Part shown: positions 28,480 to 36,626 of the stretch, in pieces | Layout of the letters: each line of letters opens with the position of its first letter | Numbering within the stretch: the stretch's first letter is position 1 | Assembly: GCF_014224355.1 (NCBI RefSeq) | Contig: NZ_VNWP01000009.1 | Span: forward strand, 1-64,000 | Origin: Synechococcus sp. BSA11S | GTDB taxonomy: Bacteria > Cyanobacteriota > Cyanobacteriia > PCC-6307 > Cyanobiaceae | Direction of reading: 5' to 3' | Length of the DNA stretch: 64,000 nt | Notes under the pieces: generated by a model | The model's input: the letters and a program-made list of their open reading frames with translations, nothing else | The model's database searches: none | Told to the model about the DNA's origin: nothing | Program-made: the position numbers and the translations under genes

Positions 28480-29478
28480 CTAGAAAGCTGACGAAGGGAG
28501 CTTGAGCGTCGCCAGCAATTCGCTGGCCTGAAAGCTGAAGGTCTCGGCCCCGGGCAGGCGGGCCATCAGCAGCAGCAGACAGATGCCGAAGAGATAGAGG
28601 ATGGACCAGCGGAACAGACCCCTGGCCGGGGCCACCTCATCGGGATTGAGTCCGAGGGTGTGGGCCATCTGCAGCAACCGGCCATTGAAGGGGATCACCA
28701 GCAGTCCATAGAGCCATCCACCGCTGGGGAGCGCCAGCACGCCCAGCAGGCTCACCAGCACGGTGGCACGCGCGTAGTGGCCGATTGCCGCGGCGGTCAC
28801 TTCGGTGCCTTTCACCACCGGCAGCATCGGGATGCCGACGGAACGGTAATCCTCCTTGAGCAGCAGGGCGAGGGCCCAGAAGTGGGCGGGGGTCCAGAGC
28901 ATCACCAGACCGAACAGCCACCAGCCACCAAGGCCCACATGCCCGGTGGCCGCGGCGGCGCCCACCAGGGGCGGAATCGCACCGGCCACGCCACCGATGA
29001 CGATGTTCTGCGTGGTGCGTGGCTTGAGCAGGGCGGTGTACAGCAGCACGTAGCTGCACAGGCCCAGCAGGGAGAGCCCCGCAGCGAGGCAGTTCACCCC
29101 GCTCACCAGCAGCAGGGCGGCGGCACAGGTGAGCGATACGGCGACGGTGAAGGCCGTCCCCGCCGAAAGACGGCCGGAGGGGAGTGCACGGCCACTGGTG
29201 CGCACCATGCGCCCATCGAGCTCCTGCTCCCAGAGGCAGTTGAGCACCCCGGCAGCCGCTGAGGCCAGGGCACCGCCGCCGAGGGTGCAGGCCAGGCGAG
29301 GTGCTGTCATCGGCCAGCCTTCGGAGAGAGCCATGCCCCCCAGGGTGGTGGCCAGGAGCAGGGGAATCAGTCGGGGCTTGGCGATCTCGAGCCAGGGGGG
29401 GAGCCGCACCTTGGAGCGCGAAGGAACCACCTGGTCGCGACTGCTGAGCTGAGGGCTGAGGCTGGTGGCACTAACCAT
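28480..29478 (-). CDS. ctaB: Protohaem IX farnesyltransferase (haem O synthase)
   Basis: The 332-residue membrane protein belongs to the UbiA superfamily. The main motif reads [18 protein letters not shown], with glutamate where the first aspartate of N-x-x-x-D usually stands. The second motif region includes [11 protein letters not shown]. It farnesylates protohaem to haem O for the aa3 oxidase encoded divergently. It overlaps ctaA by 8 bases and is almost contiguous with the ABC ATPase gene. Confidence 0.94.
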   Translation of the reverse strand: MVSATSLSPQLSSRDQVVPSRSKVRLPPWLEIAKPRLIPLLLATTLGGMALSEGWPMTAPRLACTLGGGALASAAAGVLNCLWEQELDGRMVRTSGRALPSGRLSAGTAFTVAVSLTCAAALLLVSGVNCLAAGLSLLGLCSYVLLYTALLKPRTTQNIVIGGVAGAIPPLVGAAAATGHVGLGGWWLFGLVMLWTPAHFWALALLLKEDYRSVGIPMLPVVKGTEVTAAAIGHYARATVLVSLLGVLALPSGGWLYGLLVIPFNGRLLQMAHTLGLNPDEVAPARGLFRWSILYLFGICLLLLMARLPGAETFSFQASELLATLKLPSSAF

Positions 29479-30445
29479 GGCAGGACTCGAGGCAGGAGGG
29501 CTGGGGCTGGACGGTGTCGATCGGAGCGGGAGCAGGACGAGGTCGGTTGCGCATGGCCAGGGCGCTGAGCACAGCCACCAGCAGGGCCGCGGTGAGCTGG
29601 TGAGACACGGTGACGAGAGGAACCTCCAGAGCGAGGCGCAGGGTGAGCACCCCGAGAACGATCTGCAGGATCACCAAGAGAAGAGCGGCGAGGGCGTAAG
29701 AGCCCTGCAGCACCCGTTGCTCACGCACCAGCAGATGGGCGGCCGCCACAACAAGAACGGTGATGGCCACCGGGGTGGCCATCTGACGGTGAAGAGCCAG
29801 CCAGCCGCAGGCCACCCCTGCCGTCAGGCAGCTGCCTGAAGCCCACTGGGTGGCCATCAGGGCGCCACTGACCGCCTGGACGAAGACCCCCACACCAGCG
29901 GCGGCGGCGGCCAGCCACCAGCCCTGCTGTCGCAGCCAGGCCAGTCTTGAAACATGAGGTTGAGCCAGGGTCGGTGAGCGGAGGGTCCGTGACTGCAGGT
30001 CCTGAGGGGCCAGTCCCTGGTGGATGGCGCTCACCAGGGCCACCAGCAGCAGAGCGGTGGACAGGTGGGCGGTGACCACATCGAAGCGGAGCAACTGGGT
30101 GACGGTGAGGGCACCCAGACCGCCCTGCACAGCCACCAGACCAAGGGCTGCAGCGCTGGCCCCGATCAGCCAGGGGGGACGCAGGGCTGCAGGCCGCCTG
30201 AGAACCACCACCTGCAGGGCCACCAGAGCCAGGCCGACGAGAAAGGCATCCAGCCGGTGAAACCACTCCAGAAACACCTGAAGGTTCATCTGGCGGCCAG
30301 GCAGCAGGGTGCCGTAGCAGAGGGGCCAGTCGGGACAGGCCAGTCCTGCTTCCATGACCCGGGTCGCGCCACCGATGCCCACAAGGGCGATGAGAGCGAC
30401 CACCAGATGAGACGTCAGCAGTGAGGTGAGGCGTCCGGATTGCAT
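29471..30445 (-). CDS. ctaA: Haem A synthase (COX15/CtaA family)
   Basis: From the ATG at 30445 the product is 324 residues with eight membrane helices in two four-helix halves. Conserved histidines lie in [22 protein letters not shown] and [24 protein letters not shown] is the typical first-loop signature with the conserved glutamate. It oxidises haem O to haem A. Longer frames to 30601 run into the intergenic region and lack family sequence. Confidence 0.95.
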   Translation of the reverse strand: MQSGRLTSLLTSHLVVALIALVGIGGATRVMEAGLACPDWPLCYGTLLPGRQMNLQVFLEWFHRLDAFLVGLALVALQVVVLRRPAALRPPWLIGASAAALGLVAVQGGLGALTVTQLLRFDVVTAHLSTALLLVALVSAIHQGLAPQDLQSRTLRSPTLAQPHVSRLAWLRQQGWWLAAAAAGVGVFVQAVSGALMATQWASGSCLTAGVACGWLALHRQMATPVAITVLVVAAAHLLVREQRVLQGSYALAALLLVILQIVLGVLTLRLALEVPLVTVSHQLTAALLVAVLSALAMRNRPRPAPAPIDTVQPQPSCLESCHG

Positions 30446-30645
30446 GGGCGACAAATTAGCGATCACAGTTGGTGTCGCCGCCATGTTGTGGGGAAGCACG
30501 CACGTGTGCGAGCGGGAGAACGCCGAAATGAGCCCCCTCCATGTCCTGAGTTCCGCACAGGATTTCGGAACACCCGTAAGGCCCGGCGCGGCCGCGAGCA
30601 CTCAGCCGGTGATCCCCATAAGGTGGAGAGAGCTTTGACCCAGTC
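30446..30645. promoter_or_regulatory. Divergent ctaA/ctaC control region with several inverted repeats
   Basis: This 200-base gap holds GGCGACA (30447-30453) with TGTCGCC (30473-30479). It also has CGCAC-GT-GTGCG (30499-30510), TCCTG (30544-30548) with CAGGA (30557-30561), and GTTCCG (30550-30555) with CGGAAC (30566-30571). I see no open reading frame with a family signature here. The repeats are visible directly; regulator binding is inference. The first repeat covers the expected ctaA leader. Confidence 0.45.
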
Positions 30646-31551
30646 GTGCCGATCCCATCTGCCGTCCTCACCCTCGTCGTGGGGATGGCCCTTGTGCTCA
30701 GCGGGCTATGGATTGGCCAGAACGTCAATGTTCTGCCAGCCGCAGCCAGCTTGAATGCCCCGATCTACGACCAACTCTTCAAGGTTCTCTTCAGCATCGG
30801 CACGATCCTCTTCATCGGGATTTTCGGCCTGCTGCTGTTCAGTCTGATCCGTTTTCGCCGGCGCGATGGCGAGACCGGCGACGGGGTGGCAGTGGAGGGC
30901 AATCTTCAGCTGGAGATCTTCTGGACCGCCATACCGGCCGTGGTGGTGCTGTTTGTGGGCATCTACAGCTACGACATTTATGACCGCATGGGTGGGATGG
31001 TTCCCCTCAGCGATCCCCACGCCATGCACGGTGGGATGGTTGCAAGCTCAGACAGCGGCACCGCTGAAGGCGACAGCGCCGTGATCCAGGCTTCCGTGCT
31101 TGGAACGCCCTCTCCAACATCCGAGCGGATCTGGGGAGGAATCGGTTCTCCCATGGCCGGAGGAGCGACAGCCTTACCTGTGGAGGTCACCGCTCTTCAG
31201 TTTGCCTTCCTGTTCCACTACCCACAGGGCGACATCACCAGTGGCGAACTGCACGTGCAGAAAGGACAACCTGTGGAGTTGCGCATGGAGGCACGAGATG
31301 TGATCCATGCCTTCTGGGTTCCAGAGTTTCGCCTCAAGCAGGACGTGATTCCCGGACAACCCACCGTGCTGACCTTCACACCGATCAAAGCTGGCAGCTA
31401 CCCAATCATCTGCGCCGAGCTCTGCGGTCCTTACCACGGGGGCATGCGCTCCACAGTCGTGGTGCACGAACCCGATGAATTTTCTGCCTGGTTCGAGAAG
31501 AACACCACCACCACCGTCGCCAGCGCCCTGAGCAGCTCCTCCACCGGTTGA
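30646..31551 (+). CDS. ctaC: Cytochrome c oxidase subunit II
   Basis: The 301-residue protein starts at the GTG at 30646. An N-terminal helix (5-25) and two further hydrophobic segments (48-67, 93-109) precede the cupredoxin domain. The CuA ligands are H221 and C-A-E-L-C-G-P-Y-H-G-G-M (C256, E258, C260, H264, M267). No cytochrome c domain is attached. Residues about 114-176 form an extra loop with a His/Met/Gly patch before the cupredoxin fold. It is the first gene of ctaCDE. Confidence 0.96.
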   Translation: MPIPSAVLTLVVGMALVLSGLWIGQNVNVLPAAASLNAPIYDQLFKVLFSIGTILFIGIFGLLLFSLIRFRRRDGETGDGVAVEGNLQLEIFWTAIPAVVVLFVGIYSYDIYDRMGGMVPLSDPHAMHGGMVASSDSGTAEGDSAVIQASVLGTPSPTSERIWGGIGSPMAGGATALPVEVTALQFAFLFHYPQGDITSGELHVQKGQPVELRMEARDVIHAFWVPEFRLKQDVIPGQPTVLTFTPIKAGSYPIICAELCGPYHGGMRSTVVVHEPDEFSAWFEKNTTTTVASALSSSSTG

Positions 31552-31600
31552 GCAAGCGCCCCTCGCCTCGTCTTGTCCCGCGGTTCATCGTCCCTCCTCC

Positions 31601-33271
31601 ATGACCATCGCCCTGACACCCCAGACCAGCTCGCCCCCACCCGGGCTCCAGCCAGAAGGTTGGCTGCGTTATCTCAGCTTCAGCCTCGATCACAAGGTGA
31701 TTGGCCTGCAATACATGGTGGCCGGCTTCTTTTTCTATCTGGTCGGGGGAGCACTTGCCGGGATGATCCGCGCCGAACTTGTTAGCCCGATCTCTGATTT
31801 CATCAGCCGGGAAACCTACAACGAGGTGCTCACCCTCCACGGCACGGTGATGATTTTCCTTTGGATCGTGCCTGTTGTGAACGGTGCCTTCGGGAACTAC
31901 CTGATTCCTTTTTATGTCGGCGCTCGCGACATGGCTTTCCCGCGGCTGAATGCCGTGGCCTTCTGGCTGATACCTCCAGCAGGATTCCTGCTGATCGCCA
32001 GTTACTTCATCGCAGGGGCGGCCCAATCAGGCTGGACCGCCTATCCGCCCCTCAGCCTGACCACGCCCGCGGCCGGACAGGTGGTCTGGATTCTGAGCGT
32101 GCTGCTGCTGGGGGGCAGCTCCATCTTCGGAGGCATCAACTTCATCGCAACGATTCTGAAGATGCGCCGGCCTGGCCTGAAGATGATGCAGTTGCCGATG
32201 TACTGCTGGGCGATGCTCGGCACCAGCATCCTGGTGGTGCTCTCCACCCCGGTGCTGGCAGGCACCCTGGTTCTGCTCAGCTTTGACATCATTGCGCACA
32301 CCGGATTCTTCAACCCTTCCCTGGGTGGCAACGCGGTGGTGTATCAGCACCTGTTCTGGTTCTACTCCCACCCAGCGGTCTACATCATGGTGCTGCCGGC
32401 TTTCGGGCTGGTGAGTGAGATCCTGCCGGTGCATGCTCGCAAGCCCCTCTTCGGTTACACCACCATGGTGTATTCGATTCTGGGCATCGTGTTCCTGGGT
32501 CTGATCGTGTGGGCGCACCACATGTTCACCAGCGCCACACCCCCCTGGATGCGTCTGTTCTTCACCATCGCCACGGCCTTCATCGCCGTGCCCACAGGCA
32601 TCAAGTTCTTCAACTGGTTGGCAACCCTCTGGGGTGGGAAAATCGCCCTGAACAGCGCCATGCTCTTTTCCTGCGCCTTCATCGTTCACTTCGTTTTCGG
32701 TGGCATCACAGGGGTGGCGCTGGCCCAGGTTCCCTTCGACATCCACGTGCACGACACTTATTTCGTCGTGGGGCACTTTCACTACGTCGTTTATGGGGGC
32801 ACGGTGTTTGTGATCTTCGGCTCGATCTATCACTGGTTCCCCAAATTCACAGGCAGAATGCTCAATGAGGACCTCGGGCGTTTCCACTTCCTGATCACCT
32901 TCATCGGCTTCAACCTCTGCTTTGCTCCCCAGCACTGGCTGGGCCTCAATGGCATGCCCCGCCGGGTCGCCGAATACGATCCCCAGTTCACCCTGGTCAA
33001 CCAGATCAGCAGTGTAGGAGCCCTGCTGATGGCGCTGAGCACTCTTCCATTCCTGATCAATGTGCTCTGGAGTGCTTTTTCCGGCCGCGTGGCCGGCGAC
33101 AACCCCTGGAAGGCCCTCACACCGGAATGGCTCACCAGTTCACCCCCGCCGGTGGAGAACTGGAAGGGGGAGGCCCCCCTGGTGCAGCACCCCTACGGCT
33201 ACGGGATTCCTCCGGGTCAGATCGACCTCGGGGCGGCCACCGGTCGCGAGCTCTGGTCCAGCGGTCAATGA
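31601..33271 (+). CDS. ctaD: Cytochrome c oxidase subunit I
   Basis: The 556-residue, twelve-helix protein holds haem a, haem a3 and CuB. L-H-G-T-V-M-I-F-L contains a low-spin haem histidine. H-P-A-V-Y-I-M-V-L-P carries the cross-linked His/Tyr pair, W-A-H-H-M the CuB histidines, and G-H-F-H-Y-V-V the two haem ligands of the penultimate region. It reduces oxygen to water in thylakoid or plasma membrane. ctaC lies 49 bases upstream and ctaE 101 bases downstream. Confidence 0.98.
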   Translation: MTIALTPQTSSPPPGLQPEGWLRYLSFSLDHKVIGLQYMVAGFFFYLVGGALAGMIRAELVSPISDFISRETYNEVLTLHGTVMIFLWIVPVVNGAFGNYLIPFYVGARDMAFPRLNAVAFWLIPPAGFLLIASYFIAGAAQSGWTAYPPLSLTTPAAGQVVWILSVLLLGGSSIFGGINFIATILKMRRPGLKMMQLPMYCWAMLGTSILVVLSTPVLAGTLVLLSFDIIAHTGFFNPSLGGNAVVYQHLFWFYSHPAVYIMVLPAFGLVSEILPVHARKPLFGYTTMVYSILGIVFLGLIVWAHHMFTSATPPWMRLFFTIATAFIAVPTGIKFFNWLATLWGGKIALNSAMLFSCAFIVHFVFGGITGVALAQVPFDIHVHDTYFVVGHFHYVVYGGTVFVIFGSIYHWFPKFTGRMLNEDLGRFHFLITFIGFNLCFAPQHWLGLNGMPRRVAEYDPQFTLVNQISSVGALLMALSTLPFLINVLWSAFSGRVAGDNPWKALTPEWLTSSPPPVENWKGEAPLVQHPYGYGIPPGQIDLGAATGRELWSSGQ

Positions 33272-33274
33272 CCA

Positions 33275-33293
33275 GGCCAACGGCAGGTTGGCC
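33275..33293 (+). repeat. Intercistronic hairpin between ctaD and ctaE
   Basis: GGCCAAC (33275-33281) and GTTGGCC (33287-33293) form a perfect seven-base-pair stem with loop GGCAG, three bases after the ctaD stop codon. No T run follows. It may stabilise the upstream message or reduce read-through into ctaE. Confidence 0.55.
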
Positions 33294-33372
33294 CGATGAC
33301 ACAACGCTCAGCCCCGGCCGCCACCTGCTCCACCACCGTCTCTGATTTCCTCCGCCATCGCCAGGAGTCGCC

Positions 33373-34020
33373 ATGACAGCCTTCTCCCCCAGCTCGGATC
33401 CATCCCCACCCTCCGACGTCCTTGCCCCCCCGCTCCCCCAGGGATCAGAGCCCCTGGTCCACGATGCGGGCCAGGAGGCCCATCCCGACCACCGCATGTT
33501 CGGCCTGGCCACTTTTCTGGTGGCCGATGGCATGACGTTTGCGGGCTTCTTCGCCGCCTACCTCACCTTCCGGGCGGTGAACCCCCTGCCGGCCGATGCG
33601 ATCTATGAGCTGGAACTGATCCTGCCCACGATCAACACGGTGCTGCTGGTGCTGAGCAGCTTCACCTTTCATCGCGCCGCCAAGGAGCTTCGCCACGACC
33701 AGCTCGGCCCATGTCGGCTCTGGTTGCTGATCACCGCAGGGCTTGGCCTGGCTTTCCTCGCCGGCCAAATGGTTGAGTATTTCTCTCTGCCCTTCGGCCT
33801 GACCGACAACCTCTACGCCAGCACCTTCTACGCTCTGACCGGATTCCATGGGCTGCACGTTTCTCTGGGCGCCCTGATGATCCTGATCGTCTGGTGGCAG
33901 GCACGCACACCAGGGCGCTTCACGGCCGACCACCACTTCGGGGTGGAAGCCGCTGAGCTCTACTGGCACTTCGTCGACGGAATCTGGTTGGTTCTCTACG
34001 GCATTCTCTACCTGCTCTGA
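33373..34020 (+). CDS. ctaE: Cytochrome c oxidase subunit III
   Basis: The 215-residue protein has a hydrophilic N-terminal tail of about 40 residues. Five membrane helices of the short bacterial subunit III type follow. F-H-G-L-H-V-S-L-G-A-L-M and the C-terminal E-L-Y-W-H-F-V-D-G-I-W-L-V-L-Y are the family signatures. It supports proton uptake and stability of the oxidase. It completes the ctaCDE set. Confidence 0.96.
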   Translation: MTAFSPSSDPSPPSDVLAPPLPQGSEPLVHDAGQEAHPDHRMFGLATFLVADGMTFAGFFAAYLTFRAVNPLPADAIYELELILPTINTVLLVLSSFTFHRAAKELRHDQLGPCRLWLLITAGLGLAFLAGQMVEYFSLPFGLTDNLYASTFYALTGFHGLHVSLGALMILIVWWQARTPGRFTADHHFGVEAAELYWHFVDGIWLVLYGILYLL

Positions 34021-34027
34021 GAGACCC

Positions 34028-34057
34028 TTGCCGAAACTGCATCGTCCTGGCCACAAT
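34028..34057 (+). promoter_or_regulatory. Possible promoter of the cyAbrB gene
   Basis: TTGCCG (34028-34033) and CACAAT (34052-34057) are separated by 18 bases and lie 55 bases before the ATG at 34112. The hexamers are near the standard -35 and -10 sequences. This would give the regulator its own promoter just after ctaE. No transcript data are available. Confidence 0.35.
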
Positions 34058-34111
34058 CGGGGACAGGAGACCGATGCGTGGTCAACCCTTCCGTCGATCA
34101 CATCCGCAACC

Positions 34112-34549
34112 ATGTCGAATGCCGCGCCGTCAGTCGGCAGAACCATGCTCCAGGGCAAGGAGTTGCTGGACAAGGCCCGTTCCCTGAGCAACTGCTCGGA
34201 AGATGACATTGCCCGGGGATGCGGCTACGTGAGCCCTGGAGGGCGGCTGCTCAAGAAAAGCTTCTACAAGGCCCTGGTGGAAGCCAAGGGGTACCGGCTG
34301 GGGGGAGCCGCGGCCAGCTCCGGTGCCGGTAAAGGCCGACAGGCGGAGTTCCGCACTCGCGTGCATGGCAACGGCAACCTGCTGGTCGGTCATGCCTACA
34401 CCCGTCGCATGGGGCTGGAGCCCGGCCAGGAGTTCCACATTCAGATCCACCACGAAACGGGCTCAATCTGGCTTCTGCCCGTCGAGGGCGATCAGGACAG
34501 CGACCCCGCTGGCACTGGCGGCAGCATCGGCAGTCCTGACGAGGCCTAG
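34112..34549 (+). CDS. cyAbrB-type transcriptional regulator
   Basis: The 145-residue product has the cyanobacterial AbrB layout. An N-terminal region (L-Q-G-K-E-L-L-D-K-A, then C-S-E-D-D-I-A-R-G-C-G-Y) leads to a C-terminal swapped-hairpin AbrB domain (H-A-Y-T-R-R-M-G-L-E-P-G-Q-E-F). Such proteins bind DNA and control carbon, nitrogen and redox genes; each cyanobacterium usually has two. It lies 91 bases after ctaE, so read-through from the oxidase operon is possible. The start at 34112 avoids an upstream extension with no family sequence. Confidence 0.9.
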   Translation: MSNAAPSVGRTMLQGKELLDKARSLSNCSEDDIARGCGYVSPGGRLLKKSFYKALVEAKGYRLGGAAASSGAGKGRQAEFRTRVHGNGNLLVGHAYTRRMGLEPGQEFHIQIHHETGSIWLLPVEGDQDSDPAGTGGSIGSPDEA

Positions 34550-34607
34550 GCCTGCCCAGAGCTGGCGTCTGAGGGCCGAGCCCCAGCAGACTGAACGGGC
34601 CCGGGAC

Positions 34608-35204
34608 TCAGTTCTCCTCGGCGTGGAAGCCGGCACCGAAGGCCAGCAGATCGACTCCGCTGAACAGGAAACTCACCCCCACAAGAATCCCCAGCACCGA
34701 GAGCTGACCACCCAGTTTCATCGACAGGATCAGGCCTCCCAGCACCAGCGTGACCAGGCCGTTGAGCAGGCCCCAGACCCAGCCCGGCGCACCCCGGTGG
34801 CTGATCGCCACCAGCATCGCCACCAGCCCTTCCACCAGAAAAACAACCCCCACGGCGAGCGAGAGGGCCGCCACCTGGTCGGCCGCCTGCAGCGGCCCAC
34901 CCCGGAACTGGGCGATCATCCAGCCGCCGGTCACCAGAAACAGCGTCGAGACCACCAGGCGCCAGAAGGTGTGGCGGCGGCTGAGCTGACGGGAGCGGAT
35001 CAGGTTGTCGATCCAGCCCACCAGCCCCCCCACGAGGAACGCGAGGGCCACCACCGCGGTGATCCAGAAGGAGGCCACCACAGGGAACACCAGCGCGAGC
35101 ACCCCCAGCACCAGCATCAACACCCCCTCGGCGATGGTGAAGGTGCGCAGGGCGGCCACCTGCTGCCGCTCAAGCGGACGCAGGGGCGGGAATGGTGAGG
35201 TCAT
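34608..35204 (-). CDS. DUF308 (HdeD-like) membrane protein
   Basis: The 198-residue product from the ATG at 35204 has six hydrophobic helices in three pairs, the DUF308 pattern. These include E-G-V-L-M-L-V-L-G-V-L-A-L, G-W-I-D-N-L-I-R-S-R and L-V-E-G-L-V-A-M-L. HdeD relatives are linked to acid resistance in enteric bacteria, but no function is established in cyanobacteria. It converges with the cyAbrB gene. A longer frame to 35318 adds a basic, unconserved leader and was rejected. Confidence 0.85.
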   Translation of the reverse strand: MTSPFPPLRPLERQQVAALRTFTIAEGVLMLVLGVLALVFPVVASFWITAVVALAFLVGGLVGWIDNLIRSRQLSRRHTFWRLVVSTLFLVTGGWMIAQFRGGPLQAADQVAALSLAVGVVFLVEGLVAMLVAISHRGAPGWVWGLLNGLVTLVLGGLILSMKLGGQLSVLGILVGVSFLFSGVDLLAFGAGFHAEEN

Positions 35205-35304
35205 GGCGGCCCTGTGAGCGGAGACAACGGTCAGGCTACGGCGCATCTTCAGGCTGACCAGTTCCAGAAATCGCCAGAGCCGAGCCCGTTCCTGGCTCGA
35301 CCCC

Positions 35305-35955
35305 TCAGCCCCAGCCATGCTCGGTCAGCCAGGCCTGATCCAGCGGCTGCTCAGAAGCCCGGGGGGGCGCGTCCCGGCGCAGCAACCGCTCGGTGTATTT
35401 CGCCAGCAGATCAGCTTCCAGGTTGACCCGGTCGCCCACCCGTCGCTCGAGCAAGGTGGTGCTCTGCCAGGTGTGGGGGATCACGGCGATCCAGAAGTGC
35501 TCCCCGGCCGCGCTGCTGCCCGCCACCGTGAGGCTGATGCCGTCGACCGCCACGCTGGCCTTGTCGCACACATAGCGGCCATAGGCGGCGTCCTGCCAGG
35601 CCAGCTCCAGCCGCCAGGATCCGGCTTCCCGCGTCACCGCCAGCACCTCACCGAGCCCATCGACATGGCCGCTGACCAGGTGCCCCCCCAGGCGGTCCGA
35701 GAGCCGCAGGGCCGGCTCCAGATTCACGGCCGCACCGGCCTCCGCCTTGGCGGCCAGGGTGCTGCGCCGCAACGTCTCCTCGCTGACATCGGCGCGAAAG
35801 GCATCCGTCATCAGCCCACTGACCGTGAGACAGACCCCATCCACCGCCACGCTGTCGCCGAGGGCCAGGGGATCCAGGCCGCTCAGCCCGCTGATCGTCA
35901 CGCCATGAGCATGGCGCCGCAGGCGACCCACCGCCTGAACCAGACCGGTAAACAT
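35305..35955 (-). CDS. ribE: Riboflavin synthase, alpha subunit
   Basis: From the ATG at 35955 the product is 216 residues and opens M-F-T-G-L-V-Q-A-V-G-R-L, the invariant start of the family. Two lumazine-binding barrels are visible. The first contains G-D-S-V-A-V-D-G-V-C-L-T-V and the second D-K-A-S-V-A-V-D-G-I-S-L-T-V; between them lies G-H-L-V-S-G-H-V-D-G. It dismutates two lumazines to riboflavin. It is divergent from the bifunctional nuclease gene. Confidence 0.96.
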   Translation of the reverse strand: MFTGLVQAVGRLRRHAHGVTISGLSGLDPLALGDSVAVDGVCLTVSGLMTDAFRADVSEETLRRSTLAAKAEAGAAVNLEPALRLSDRLGGHLVSGHVDGLGEVLAVTREAGSWRLELAWQDAAYGRYVCDKASVAVDGISLTVAGSSAAGEHFWIAVIPHTWQSTTLLERRVGDRVNLEADLLAKYTERLLRRDAPPRASEQPLDQAWLTEHGWG

Positions 35956-36010
35956 GGGGGAGGGCGGCGTTGCTGGCCATAATCGGATAAAGGGCCAGCG
36001 CTGCAGGACC

Positions 36011-36619
36011 ATGGTGGAGATGCGCGTCGCCGGGATCGCCCTGGATGCGGCCAACCGCAGCCCGATCGTGCTGCTGAGGGATCCCTCCGGCCGACGGCAG
36101 GTGCCGATCTGGATCGACCAGGCCCAGGCCCAGAACATCTTGGCGGGCCTGGGGGGAACAACACCCCCGCGGCCACTCAGCCACGACCTGATGGCCGGGC
36201 TGATGGCCGTGGGCGGCGTCAGTCTGGAGCGGGTGATCATTCACACGATCGAGGACGCCACGTTCCGGGCCGTGCTCAAGCTGAGTGATTCCGAGGGCGA
36301 GACCAGTGAGCTCGACTGCCGCCCCAGCGATGCGATCGCCCTGGCCCTGCGCACCGGCAGCGGGATCTGGATGCTGGAGGAGGTGGTGGCCGACGCCTCG
36401 ATCCCGGTGGATTCCGAGGCCGATGCCGAGGAGAAGGCCGATTTCCGGCGCTTCATCGACCAGGTGAGCCCCGCTGAGCTGATCCGCAACCTGAGACGTG
36501 CCCAGCGCCAGGACAATCCTGAGGGCGGTGAAGACGACTCCGGCCCCGGTCCGGCAGATTCCGGTCCCGCCACGGGGCCGATGGATGAACCGCCGGCCCC
36601 ATCCTCCAGCAACTCCTGA
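36011..36619 (+). CDS. Bifunctional nuclease (DUF151) family protein
   Basis: The 202-residue product has a DUF151/BFN core of about 150 residues: M-V-E-M-R-V-A-G-I-A-L-D, V-P-I-W-I-D-Q-A-Q-A and D-C-R-P-S-D-A-I-A-L-A-L-R. A C-terminal acidic, proline-rich tail follows. BFN proteins in plants and bacteria have reported RNase/DNase activity, but the cyanobacterial role is not established. The gene is followed within 10 bases by the aldo/keto reductase gene, suggesting one transcript. Confidence 0.9.
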   Translation: MVEMRVAGIALDAANRSPIVLLRDPSGRRQVPIWIDQAQAQNILAGLGGTTPPRPLSHDLMAGLMAVGGVSLERVIIHTIEDATFRAVLKLSDSEGETSELDCRPSDAIALALRTGSGIWMLEEVVADASIPVDSEADAEEKADFRRFIDQVSPAELIRNLRRAQRQDNPEGGEDDSGPGPADSGPATGPMDEPPAPSSSNS

Positions 36620-36626
36620 AAGCGGC

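Noticed and set aside
34542-34553. AGGCCTAGGCCT palindrome at the cyAbrB stop codon
   Set aside because: It is a perfect palindrome, but mostly inside coding sequence with no T run; chance in GC-rich DNA is likely.
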